Shown in pieces: positions 22,490-32,726 of a DNA stretch of 64,000 bases (its first letter is position 1; the number at the start of each line of letters is the position of its first letter). Under the pieces are notes generated by a model, which saw only the letters and a program-made list of their open reading frames with translations, did not search any database and had not been told where the DNA came from. The stretch comes from Cycas panzhihuaensis (lineage: Eukaryota; Cycadophyta), in assembly GCA_023213395.1 (NCBI GenBank), contig CM041465.1:186131741-186195740 (forward strand), in the 5' to 3' direction. The position numbers were made by a program, and so were the translations under genes.

Positions 22490-23810
22490 GACCAAGAGAT
22501 GACGCCCCCAGAGAGGGGTAGCAGTAGGGTATGATGTAGGTTAGAATGTAATGAGGGAAAGCACGGGCCTCTATGGGGTCACCATGTAGAGATATATGAT
22601 TATACTAGTCACCATATAGAGACATATGATTATACCCCCCTTGCAAGGACACCGACTTCCCATGGATGATGTACTATCATTTGTATGTTATGAGGATTGA
22701 TTTTGTGTATATAGATGGAGTGATTGGTACCCTATTTGACGCATGAGATGGTGTTTGTGGTATACATTACAATGGATGCATAATGGATATGTATGTTTAT
22801 GATGTTTTGGTCTTGGTGTGTACATATGAGAGTATATGTATGTTAGTGTGAGTATGCATGGATGCATGATGATGTAGTAGGTGATGTTTTGACTATCGCA
22901 TAGCTGGAGTTATGCTTGTTTTTGATGTGGATGTGATGTGTTATTCATTATGAGCTAGACACATATTTCTTTTCATATAGAACCATATCTCTAGCAAGGG
23001 CGCACATGATCACCACGAGTAGCGGTGATGGACACATGTGAGGCTAAGAGAAAGGGTGACATGCATGTCCATGTGGGAGCATAGCGGGATATACAAAAGA
23101 AATAGCGATGGAAGGAAGTGACGACACCCCAAGAGTTTCCCTAATTAGGGGATGCCCAAATAGGGAGGCGAGGTTCCCAAGAAAGAGGGAACAATGGTCC
23201 TACAGAAGGAACCAAAAAGAATGAGGACCTAAGCTATCCATTCCACCTAAGGCTAGGGGGAATGCGAACAAGCTTAGGGCAGTGGTTTAGGCTCATTTCA
23301 GAGCATGAAGAGAAAAAGAGGTATGCCTAAACCACATAGGGGTAGGAGTAGTCACACATAGGATAGGAGATAGGTGACGAAGGGTAGGCCCGGTGTGGTT
23401 AGGCCTACCAGTAAACTCATTATGGTCGAAACTAGATGAGTGCAACGGACCTAGCACGCGATGGATCACGTGGTAAGGTTGCATCTGAGTAAGAGTGGCT
23501 CTAGTCCTAGGTAAGGATCTAAAGCATGAAGAAGAAGTGTTTCTACGAGTGGCTCATCTACGTGAATGCCTATGTGAAACCGCTTAAGGAGGCCAAGAAG
23601 GTGAAATAAGTGGTTGGTTTAGGACCAGCAGCTCGGGAGCCAATGTGGAATGAAAAGCAGTAGGAATAGTTGATCGAGATATCCCCCTAAGTGCTCATGA
23701 AACCAGGGTGATACGTTGAGGAGAGGGCTCACAACCCTCGCTATCCAACTCTGAATCACTCATGACGGCTAAGTAACCGTAACCACCTATACCAGTAGGG
23801 GCAAACTTGA
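22490..23810. other. Unassigned part of int2 between the PMD-type gene and protease
   Basis: It is parallel to 10870-12200. There is no reverse transcriptase or integrase motif on either strand. Short minus-strand frames such as 23484-23293 match the int1 sequence but not a family I know. Confidence 0.5.
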
Positions 23811-23985
23811 CTAGGTTTGGCTCATGACATGGCATAGGGTCCAACTGATGAAGGTCAGTCTCTTGAAACAAAGGTCCCACGGAAGGGGTAGCCTCCTCAG
23901 GATCGTTATCTTCATCATCGAAGACAGCCTAGTAAGCTGCATGAGAGGTGTGAGATGGCATAGGCTCACGGGCGACAACTTTAAC

Positions 23986-24339
23986 TCATCCTTCATGGAC
24001 AAATTTAAGTTGCCCCCAATGCGTGGAGTAAATTGCTCCTATTTGGTTGAGCCATAGTCGGCCCAACAAGAGGTTGTACTCCATATAGATATCAAGTATA
24101 ACAACTTCGACAGAAACAGTCTTCCCTCCTAAGGTGAGGGAAAGGGAGACTATCCCTAAAGGGGACTTCTCAGTTCCATCATACCCTTGGCATTTCCAAG
24201 GGATAGACTCAAGAGCTTCTATGCCTAGCTCCTTGAGCATACGCGCAGGCATAGCATTAACTGAAGAGCCATTATCTACAATGGTCCTCTTTATGATAAA
24301 ATCAAGAGTGTCAATGGTAATGATGAATGGGTAATGCAA
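23986..24339 (-). pseudogene. Gypsy aspartic protease, int2 copy (open frame)
   Basis: This 117-codon open frame is the best preserved protease of the dimer: MHYPFIITIDTLDF, catalytic IVDNGSSVNAMP, WKCQGYDGTEKSPLG, and YNLLLGRLWLNQIGA at the end. LGRLWL replaces the usual LGRPWL. The loop has DNG rather than DTG or DSG. The domain is intact in length (about 110 residues is usual) but is cut off from gag by stops upstream, so expression as part of a polyprotein is unlikely. Confidence 0.8.
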
Positions 24340-25041
24340 AAGCTTCTCTCACTTAATAGGAGATGGGAGATCTCTGGGATCAAATGAGATGATAGGTGAT
24401 CCATGGGAGGTAGCACCCACCGTATGGATGGAAGCATCCTGTTGGCCAAGAGCTTCAAGAAGAAGAGCACGTTGGTCAGGGCAGCTTCTCAAGACATCCA
24501 TCAAGGACATTCCTGTAGCGACAGTATGGAGTTCGTCAACAATAGAGAAGGGCTTACCCTTCGTAGTAGGTTGGGTAAGTGTCCTTCAAAAATCATAACA
24601 GCCAAGGCGTATAGGAATAGTCTTGGGAAGTGCAAGGGGTTCCGAAAGAGAAGTTTCTAGAAGAGGATCAAGGCGAGATGTGGATAAAGAGGCATCAATG
24701 GCCTCTTTAGTGGCTTGAGACTGGATTAAGGTATACAACGGAGTGGTCTCAAGCAATTGGACAACCTTCTTTCCATTATTTTGGGATCGTGAAGGTGAGG
24801 GAGTGTGTCGATCAGGGGAATGAGAGGAAGAAGATGAATCCGAGGCGCCCTTCCTCTTATCGCGGGAAGGACGGGAATTCAGGGATCTTCCCCGGTTCCA
24901 GTTATTTTTGGGCTGAGTATTACGATCACGTTCCCCATATTTGGGGAACGGATCCTTGTGGACCGATTGATCTAGATTAGGCCTTGAGGCTCGTTTAGGG
25001 GATGAATCACGTTGAGGGGCATCCCTAGGATGCTGGGCCCT

Positions 25042-25086
25042 ACAACGCGAGTCATCATGAAAACACTCCCCATGAATGGAACTCCA
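25042..25086 (-). other. Gag zinc knuckle, int2 (first Cys lost)
   Basis: On the minus strand it reads WSSIHGECFHDDSRC. The first Cys codon TGT of int1 is AGT here, so the knuckle cannot bind zinc normally. Confidence 0.65.
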
Positions 25087-25128
25087 CTTCTTCTCAAGCG
25101 AAGAATCTGTCTTCCTCGCTTGAGAGGA

Positions 25129-26708
25129 CTAGGCATTACCATTCCTAGGGAGGGAAACTTGGGTAGCATGCTGAATTTGTTTGTTAGTCATTGGTGATGA
25201 AGGGGCTTGAAGTTTAAGCTCCTTCATCGTACGCTCGAATGAGTATATGGCAGAAGTAAGGGGGTCTAAAGTCTTCTCAATCGGGTGAGAAGTAGACCTG
25301 GTGGGTTGTGAAGGTTTAGTTTCCTTAGTTAAGGGAGGTGCCTCACGATGTAGTGAGGGTTTGAGAGGCCTTTTGAGTTTATCTTGGATCTCAATAGCCT
25401 CTAACACTAAGCATTTCACGATAGCGGAGTCGCACGTGGTTGTCCCCATCTTGAGGACTTCTAAATGGACTTCAGGACGTAGTGCATTAACGAAGAGATC
25501 CCTCTTCAATTCCTCGGGCAAGTTTGCCTTGGTGGAATGGAGGAGGTCATGGAATCGTCGCACAAAGTCATGATTCATTTCATCGTGACCTTGTTTGAGT
25601 GAAAGGAGGGATTTCATTCCGCTTTTAAATGGACGAGCTACATCAAAGTAATTGATGAATTCATCCACCAATTACTGGAATGAGAAGATAGAGTGGGCAT
25701 GGAGGCAATAAAACCACTTAAGGGTGTCACCCTGTAAAGATCGTGGAAATAGCTTCATCAATATGTGGTCATAAGCCCAGTAACCTATGCACGCCATAAA
25801 GAAACTACGCATGTGTTCGGTTGGGTCTTGCGACGAAGTTCTGTCGAATTTGGGAACTTTAGGGGGATGAGGCAGTAAGTTAGTTCTTAGTGCCTCAATG
25901 GATAGCGGTGTCAACCTATAATCCATGAAGGGTTGTACCCTTGCTTGGATTATAGGATCGGCGAATGAAGCAAGAGGAACTGCACAAGGAGCAGATGGGG
26001 CAGGAAGGCCCATCCCTCTTTGAGGAAACGTCCCTTGCTAAGAAGGGATTTGTGGATAAGTGCCTTGGAATGAAACCTAGTTTCCTTGCGAAGGCACAGC
26101 ATGAGGAACTACATAGGATGATGGAAATGTAGAATAAGAGATGGGGTTTTATCCATATGGGCCACTTGTAGGAGGTGCGACCCCATATGGGTGAAGAGGG
26201 TCCACCCCATAAAGCAGAATGGGGTTCCCTTTACCTTGCCCCCAAGGTTGAGATGTACAAACTGGGGGTATGTAAAGAGATGGACTGCTAGGTTGTGTTT
26301 GAGCGCATGTGAGGGCAGTCACCATATGACTAACAAAAGGGGTGCTAGTAGGACCTCTAGGCCTATTAGGGAATATGTGTGCCACATTAGGAGGTGGCAC
26401 GTTGGCTTGGCTAGGAAAAGATAAGCTAACTCCTAGCTGGGAGAAAGATATGCTATGAGGAGGTCCCGAAGTGTTGGGACCATGGTGGGAGGTAGGAGGT
26501 GTAGTGGTTGTTACCAAGGAAGACGTGGAAAGCAACTAGGATTGATGTGAATGTATGAAAGGGTTACTAGTTGTAGGAGGAGTAGGTGTGGATGAAGATG
26601 GTGGAACGAATGTAGATGAGGAAGGCGCCCCACCACATAAAACATCTTTAAACCACCTAGGACGTGTTTGAGGATGAGTAGCTCGGAAGCACTCGTTGAG
26701 AGCTTCAA
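25129..26708 (-). pseudogene. Gypsy gag, int2 copy
   Basis: The minus-strand order is a Pro/Ser-rich N-terminal part (26535-26149), PPKVPKFDRTSSQDPTEHM in 26013-25672, and then the open frame 25671-25129. This last frame has 180 codons and holds the Gag core that int1 has partly lost: INYFDVARPFKSGMKSLLSLKQ, DFVRRFHDLLHST and EELKRDLFVNAL. A Lys/Pro-rich linker to the zinc knuckle follows. The break near 25672 (IFSFQ stop) is shared in position with int1. As the core is nearly complete, this is the better reference for naming the family. Confidence 0.82.
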
Positions 26709-27259
26709 CCACGTCGACGGGAGGGGTGACTACATGATCGTAGGAGGTACACGGGACCTCAAATGAAGTAGACCCCTCAGGGTGCTCCTCATAAGAATCA
26801 CCCCCTGGGTGGCGAGTCTCATGAGGAGACGGATCCTCTACTACGTGGGTAGAGGGATGGGCATCAAGTAGGTGATGTTGATCACCCAGATAGTAAATAG
26901 GATCGCTACCATCTTAGGCAGACCCTGGGAATGACGTGGGGAACTCATGAGTTCCTGAAGCGAAGGCGTGATATGCCCAGTCAGAAGGATAGCCCTCCAT
27001 TGTCGAATCGAAATCCGACGATGGAAGTAGGTGATATGAAGGGTCTTGTAATAAAGGTGGCAAACCTCATAAATGATGTGAGAAACATTGCATATAATGC
27101 CTTTGCCAAAGTTATTAGAAGGAAAGAGGGTATGAAGCATGCATTGGGGGCTACCCAACGGAAAGGGAAAATAAGGAAGATTACCAGAAAGCAATAGCAC
27201 CAACAGAAAGAGAAGTGAGACTAGCTCCCCTACTAGCAGGTTTCCCATATGGTCGCTAG
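26709..27259 (-). other. 5' leader of int2
   Basis: The same leader as 15073-15619, next to LTR3. It has no gene. Confidence 0.5.
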
Positions 27260-29991
27260 TGGATTTGCATCTATAGGATGCTCTTCTATGCTTAGAAGGA
27301 AATAGACTATCAATGGTAGTGTTTGGGTTATGGATGGGATCCTAATAGCAAGAAAGAACACCATGCAGGGCATCCGTGCGCTGGAGCGTATGTTCCGGAC
27401 CCACGGATGGTCCCTAATTGCCTTAGGGTAATCTTTGGAAAGAGGACGCAAGGCAAGGCCTTGGGTTGCCCCAAAGGAAGAGGCCCACCTACCCCTTGGA
27501 TGGCCGAGAAGAGGAGAGGAGACTCTAGAAGGTTGCATCTTCTCACAGGAGGGAGAAGGCAACATGCAAGTAGGAGCGTGTGATATGTGATGACCTAGCT
27601 CAAGTATGAGAGGGATGTAAACTAGGATTAGGTTGTTATGTAGTATGTCAAGCAAGAATACGCAAAGTATCAAAGGCAAGATTAAGGGACAAATCATCTT
27701 ACATATGGATGAGATGGGGCTTAAAGTGTACGTGGTTCACGTCTAAGTCCTATCTACATACAAAGTAAACGATTACGAAAAGAAAAGAGCTTATGAATGC
27801 AAGAGATGCATGTATTTCTCTTTTGTTTCTTATGTGACTTAGCATGTAAAGTTTGTAAATAAACATCAAAAGCACAAAAATTAAGACAAGAAAGGGAGGA
27901 GGCATACCTGGGAGTGAAGCGTGGCTGAAACGTCACGCCATTCCGCTCCTTTCGCACTCGTCTGCTCGAACTTGCCGCACAAGTGTGGGGCTAGTTGGTG
28001 ATGGTTGCTGGAATGTATGAGGGGCTCCCTTACCTTCCCCGATATGTGAAAGCAAAATAGTGAAAAAAGAAGACAAGGAAGAAACTGAATGCACCACTAG
28101 CGAATGGATTACCTGTCAAAGAAGTCCACCTCTTCCGTGCTTTCACCACCGCGAACTTGTCAATCACAAGAAAAGGTTTCTCTCTTCTGGAGAAGGGGGC
28201 TACCAAGTACGTCTAATATGTATATAAATGTAAAAGATAGCTAATAAATCAAGCAAAAAATTAATGCACTCTACTCCAAAAACCACCGAACAAATCCCAG
28301 ATCTAGGCAGTGCCAAGCAATAATTAAGATAGGAAGGTTAGCCTCAGAATGGCCAACCTACCCACAAATACCTCCACGTAGCCTCAATGGGAAAAGACAA
28401 GAGTGTGATGGCTGTTCCAGACAGCAAGTAGAAGAGATAATAAACCAACAGGATGGTGCATGGGAAGACCCAAGGGATTAGCTGCTACGGACAGCAAATC
28501 ATCACGCCGGGGCAAGCTGAAGATCAAAACTAAACCGAGATGGGTTTCGGGGCTTATGTGATGCCCAAAATCCAAGGGTACAGGTCTGAAACCAGTGTGG
28601 TGAGGGCTGCCAGTACTGATTTCAGAACTGAGATAAGCCTCTCGCTATCCCTAACCCAACTCCAGAGGGAGGCACAGAGTGGAGGAGGAAGGAAGGGAAG
28701 GGTAAACCCTTAGGGAGAAGGCCAATAAGGGGACGGATCCCACCTTTCTCCCTTCACCCAACCTTATGCAACCCTCTTACGCAGCCACCCTAGAGTAGGC
28801 TTGCGGGAAAAGAGAGGAAAAAACAGTGCAGGACAAGAAGCAAAGAGATAAGCTCCTCCGAAGTGAAAAGAGAGGAGCAAAAATTGACCAAAAAACTTCT
28901 CATAAAGGAAATAAATCACAGGAAAACCTAAGGGACGTTGAAAGGGTACATGTAGGGTAGAAGGGGAAAGTCTTCTTCTGCCAAAAACTAGAGGAAAAAC
29001 TTGTGTCAAGAAGGTGTTTCAGACCTAGGTTGAAGGGGAGGCAAAACGTGGACACCGCTCTTAGTTCCTGGAGCTTGCTTGCTGGCGCATTGAGAGTATT
29101 CTCCTTCCATAAATAGGACCTGCAAAGGGAAGCTTAGAGCCGCTGCAGCAGGGCCTGAGACACAATAGATGCATCTATGGAAGAGGAGCTAGAGTAGAGG
29201 AGCAGATTTGGAGGAAATTACAGAACGTGAGGAGTAGAGACCAAAAATGAACCAAGAAAAGGGTAAAATGAATTCATTTTTGGGTTTTATACTCATCCCA
29301 ACCCTAAACAAATGATTAGGGTTATGGTGGGGGTGAGTAATCGAAGGCGCCACATGGCAATTCCGCGAAAAGAGTGAGAATTGCCACGACGAATTAAAAA
29401 AATTAAATTTAGACAATCGCACTGTGGCAAACTTCGCGGTACCACTTAGTTTGCAGCAGTGCAGGACTAAAAGTCAAAATAAAGATAAAACCAAGGCCTA
29501 GAGCCAAACAGAAGGGTGTGCAGAGGCCTAGTAGGCTGGGAGCTCATGCCGAGGTGGCTGGCAAGTGGATGAAAGAGAGAAACAAGTCTCTGAGAGGTCC
29601 TATCACACCTAGAAGGGGGCTCAAAGTGGTGACAGGAGTGTTGATGCGAGTGGATCGCTACCAACAACAATGTTTGAGGAGTTGTGGAGGTGTTGCAATA
29701 ATGTTTGAGGAGTTATGGAGGTGTTGCAGGCGACTGAGTGCCATATGAAATGCATGACTCACTGAGGAGTGCCGCATGGTCGGTCGTCATAGGCTAAATA
29801 GTGTGTGGCAGGCGCAAGCAACGTGATCAAGCAGAGAAGGTAATGCGATCACACAAATGGCAAGCAAACATACATCAAACGATACTCTAAATAACTTCTA
29901 CCAAGCGAAAGCGAGGATAAAAGTGAGAAGTATATACATGTGCTTACCTGAGTCGACTTGTCTCAAGTCCATTCCCGGTAGCGGGGAAACA
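27260..29991 (-). repeat. LTR3 of the gypsy dimer (type B), the element's outermost 5' LTR
   Basis: Starts tggattt and ends gggaaaca on the plus strand, then the right flank gtgtc. By eye it differs from LTR1 at roughly one base in ten, more than int1 differs from int2. It lacks the 23-bp duplication of LTR1 and LTR2, but has its own near-duplicate of caatgtttgaggagttgtgg at about 29668-29725. Confidence 0.9.
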
Positions 29992-29996
29992 GTGTC

Positions 29997-30520
29997 TTTT
30001 TAAGAACCATAATTGTGATCATGTATCCCTCATCTTAGGGTTGTAGACAAACGCCAAAAGGGAATGCGGTCACATAGATGGCGACGATTGGGGCTTATGC
30101 CAGAGATGGACATAATGACACAACAGCCAGGTGTAACAAACAATTAATCATTTTACCTTCCCATGTGTTATTGCAGCCTGTGACAACTTGGCGATTCTCG
30201 GACATGGTGAGCGTCCCTATTCTCTGACATTTCGCCCTCATATCTGGAGGGGACCTCCACACAGCGAAATCAAAAAGCAAACTCACCTTTAAGTATGTCT
30301 CAATGGCCCCGGGAATGGGAATAAGCATTGATGGAAGAAACGCAGCTATCGTGGTTGCCTTGCAGAGGAACGCCATCGATTACCAGCCGATTATTGTGGT
30401 CACCTTTGTTGATGAGAAGACTCCAGCCGAAGCTCGCTGCTATCATCTTTCCATCATCGCTCCAACGATCCAGACCTGCAATAAACCCTCGCCACCACAA
30501 TCCGAGCAAACAGGTAGGTA
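29997..30520. other. Right part of the outer copia leader: unrecognised, possibly captured gene pieces
   Basis: This continues 3728-4245 across the gypsy insertion. It is GC-balanced and gene-like. On the minus strand 30376-30095 is open (MAFLCKATTIAAFLPSMLIP...) and contains an exon-like end IETYLK followed by GTGAGT at about 30290. A second frame, 30509-30300, overlaps it. On the plus strand TTGCAG at about 30175 is acceptor-like. I do not recognise the protein. The last part, up to the GTAGGTAGGGTTTC box at about 30514-30527, is shared with the leaders of the other two copia copies. Confidence 0.45.
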
Positions 30521-30536
30521 GGGTTTCGATACCTTA

Positions 30537-31112
30537 CCCCCCCCCCCCCCCCCCCCCCCCTCCCCCCTGGACTTCAATTTACTTTTAATTTTATTTTTCT
30601 TTAATAAAACTAATAAAACGATCGGGTCCGCCCATATTTTTTTCATTTTGACTTATATATTTCAATATATATAAATAAAGCCTAATCAACCTTAGGCAAA
30701 ATCAACCCTCCTTTGTTAATCAATATTAAATAAAACTTTAATATGTATTACCACTTAATCATATATACCTTAGGGTAATTAACATAAACCCTCTTTTATT
30801 ACATTTTAAAATTAAATCAACCCCCGTACACTTTATCATTGATCTATAAACCCGCCTCTTAAATTTAATGTTAAAATAAGTACCCCTTCACACTTAATTA
30901 TTCAATCTTTCACAAGTAAGATATAAACAAAATCCCCTACCCTTTAATTATTTAACATTAAAATAAATCTCCTCCCTATTATAAAGTTTTTTTTATAACA
31001 GTATATATATATTTTTTAACTTAGGCAAAATACATCTTTATGTATTAGTCTAATACCTTAGTTTCTTAACATACAATTTATCTTCTTTCTTTATAACTTT
31101 TTTTGTTAAAAC
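30537..31112 (+). other. C-tract-rich AT leader of the outer copia (first half)
   Basis: It starts with an uninterrupted run of 24 C (30537-30560). Short C-clusters (aaccctcc, aacccccgt, gtacccctt, tcccctacc) then recur every 30-60 bp in AT-rich sequence. There is no gene. The leader resumes at 38708 after the inner copia, whose target site is aaaac (31108-31112). Confidence 0.75.
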
Positions 31113-31549
31113 TGTTAGGAATATTAATGTAATCTTTTATAAAGTTCATATTTATGTCACATGTTTAAATTAGTATTTAAGTTATTCTAATGTTCAACTT
31201 TAGCACTTATTTTAATCTTATGTGGAAGGTGGTTGAAATGCACAACTACATTTCAACGAACCTTTCTTAATATAAATTATTCTCCTAGATTCAAGGAGAT
31301 GGTTCCGAGAATCTAGGAGGGTTGTCTAAAAGCCTTTTATAAGGCTAGTTATGTGGTTAGGTGGTTTTTGTATATGGTTTTCTGTTTCTCACTATTCTTA
31401 ATAAAATTACAACTTTAGGAGGTGGTTTTTCTTCCCTAGAAGGGGTTTTCCACCTGTCAATATGGTGTATGTGTGCAATGTTATTTGTAACCTGTATTTG
31501 CTTGTCTATGTGATCCTGTGGTAACATTGTGCATATGGCCATTTCTGCA
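31113..31549 (+). repeat. 5' LTR of the inner copia
   Basis: It runs TGTTAGGAATATT to TTTCTGCA. It holds three inverted repeats: GTTGAAATG/CATTTCAAC (31232-31257), CTCCTAGATTC/GAATCTAGGAG (31282-31319) and AGGTGG/CCACCT (31430-31455). AATATAAAT just before the second one may be the TATA box. Confidence 0.94.
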
Positions 31550-31561
31550 TGGTATCAGAGC
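31550..31561 (+). other. Primer binding site, initiator tRNA-Met (inner copia)
   Basis: TGGTATCAGAGC directly follows the LTR. Confidence 0.94.
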
Positions 31562-31611
31562 TTTCCCTATTGCGATGGAGATTCGCTCAAGCTGTCAATG
31601 TAGGGTTTCTT

Positions 31612-31764
31612 CACAATGCTTCAATATCAGTAGCTGGGACCTTGTGTATCTTTCCTTTATTGTACACATAACTGCTATCCACAACCTTAAAATATAGATA
31701 CTTGGTGACATCCGTGTGGATGAGTAATCATACCAAAGTACCATTTGCCATCATAAACTTGATA
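31612..31764 (-). pseudogene. Captured fragment of a Rab GDP-dissociation inhibitor (Rab GDI) gene
   Basis: Rab GDI extracts prenylated Rab GTPases from membranes and recycles them in vesicle traffic. The minus strand reads KFMMANGTLV, a stop, [13 protein letters not shown], then [21 protein letters not shown] and IEAL. This is the conserved Rab GDI block around the middle of domain I. The in-frame TGA stands where I expect Arg (CGA), a CpG transition. Neighbouring GDI sequence is not present on either side, and IEAL is a plausible exon end. It lies antisense between primer site and leader of the inner copia, so it is cargo with no function of its own. About 45 of the family's roughly 445 residues are covered. 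Confidence 0.8.
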
Positions 31765-31961
31765 ACCACGAGCCACCCGACCTCTGGATTTGCGAGAGGT
31801 TGGCAGCGCCTTCTTGGCCAGTCATTGCACCTTTGAAGGGGACCATTTCAAACCAAACCCACAGGGATTGGACCGCTGGATGATTTAAAAAAAAAAAACT
31901 GTACTTTATATTCATTTCTAGACCAGAGAGTTGATTCAACTTTCCTTTGCAAATCACTACA

Positions 31962-32276
31962 TTATTGTTTAATGAGCATTAACTGAGCAGAGAGTTCAAC
32001 TTCTAATGTATTTCTATGCTTCGCTTTGTAGACGGTGAAATGCTTCTCAACATCGACCAAAGTTGAATTTGCGTGTAGAAGGTGTCGCTCAAGTGCTTCA
32101 TATTGCTCCTTTAATGCCTCATACTTGGCACGTTCAAGCTCTACACGGTGCTCACATTCAGATTGTAGTCGCTTGAAAGCCACCTCTGTAATAAGAGCAC
32201 GTTGAACATAGTCCCGACTTAATGCGTCTCTCTCCATAGAAGTTATTTCTTCAGCAAAACCCACAAACAAGGGCAC
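31962..32276 (-). pseudogene. Unrecognised coiled-coil reading frame in the inner copia leader
   Basis: This open frame of 104 codons lies antisense to the element. The start MPLFVGFAEEITSMERDAL is followed by a long charged helix (FKRLQSECEHRVELERAKYEALKEQYEALERHLL) with heptad spacing of hydrophobic residues, ending VELSAQLMLIKQ. The coding quality is better than in the transposon genes nearby. I do not recognise the family. A second minus-strand frame just beyond it (32509-32306, starting MIQRTERNGSS) may be an adjacent exon of the same gene. As in the third copia, the position between primer site and C-tract leader suggests captured host sequence. Confidence 0.5.
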
Positions 32277-32726
32277 CTTAAGAAGCTGAGACCTACTTCA
32301 CGAAATCAATATGGCATCGTAGCCTGTAGCCAAAAGATCAAAGAGTACATTAAAAAATGGGAGATAAATGCAAAACCCATACGATAAATGGAATCTAAAT
32401 GAGGAAAATGACAAGCTAGAGTAGCAGCATGAACATAAGCTTTAGCATGGTCAGCATCAATAGTTGCATTAGCTGTTGAGCTCCCGTTCCTCTCCGTTCT
32501 CTGGATCATTGAAGACCTCGTTCTCGAGATCGTTGAAGCCTCTGTTCTTTCGATTTAAAGAAAATTGATAACTGTGCACTCCCTCATAAACTACAATCGT
32601 TGAAGCCTCCAAGACTCAGACGGAGAAGAAGTGACGCTGCCATGCCTTCATTCTTCGGATCGTAGAAGCCTTGCCTCCAAACCTGCAAGCAGACGAAGAA
32701 GACATACCGCCATCGCCATACCAAGT

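Larger units (their letters stand above)
4246..29991 (-). mobile_element. Gypsy-type retrotransposon tandem dimer (LTR1-int1-LTR2-int2-LTR3), non-autonomous
   Basis: Three long LTRs (4246-7035, 15620-18791, 27260-29991) enclose two related internal regions of about 8.5 kb. Gag, protease and RNase H all read on the minus strand, so the element's 5' side is on the right. Flanking bases gtatc (4241-4245) and gtgtc (29992-29996) match 4 of 5 and fit one target duplication around the whole dimer. I find no reverse transcriptase or integrase motif on either strand. An RNase H with TNNEAEY, very long LTRs and a protease ending in LGRPWL suggest the Tat/Ogre-like branch of Ty3/gypsy. Each internal region also carries a plus-strand PMD-type gene. 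Confidence 0.88.

Noticed and set aside
4246-29991. Two independent gypsy insertions side by side
   Set aside because: There are only three LTRs, the middle one is a mosaic of the other two, and matching flanks surround the whole block.
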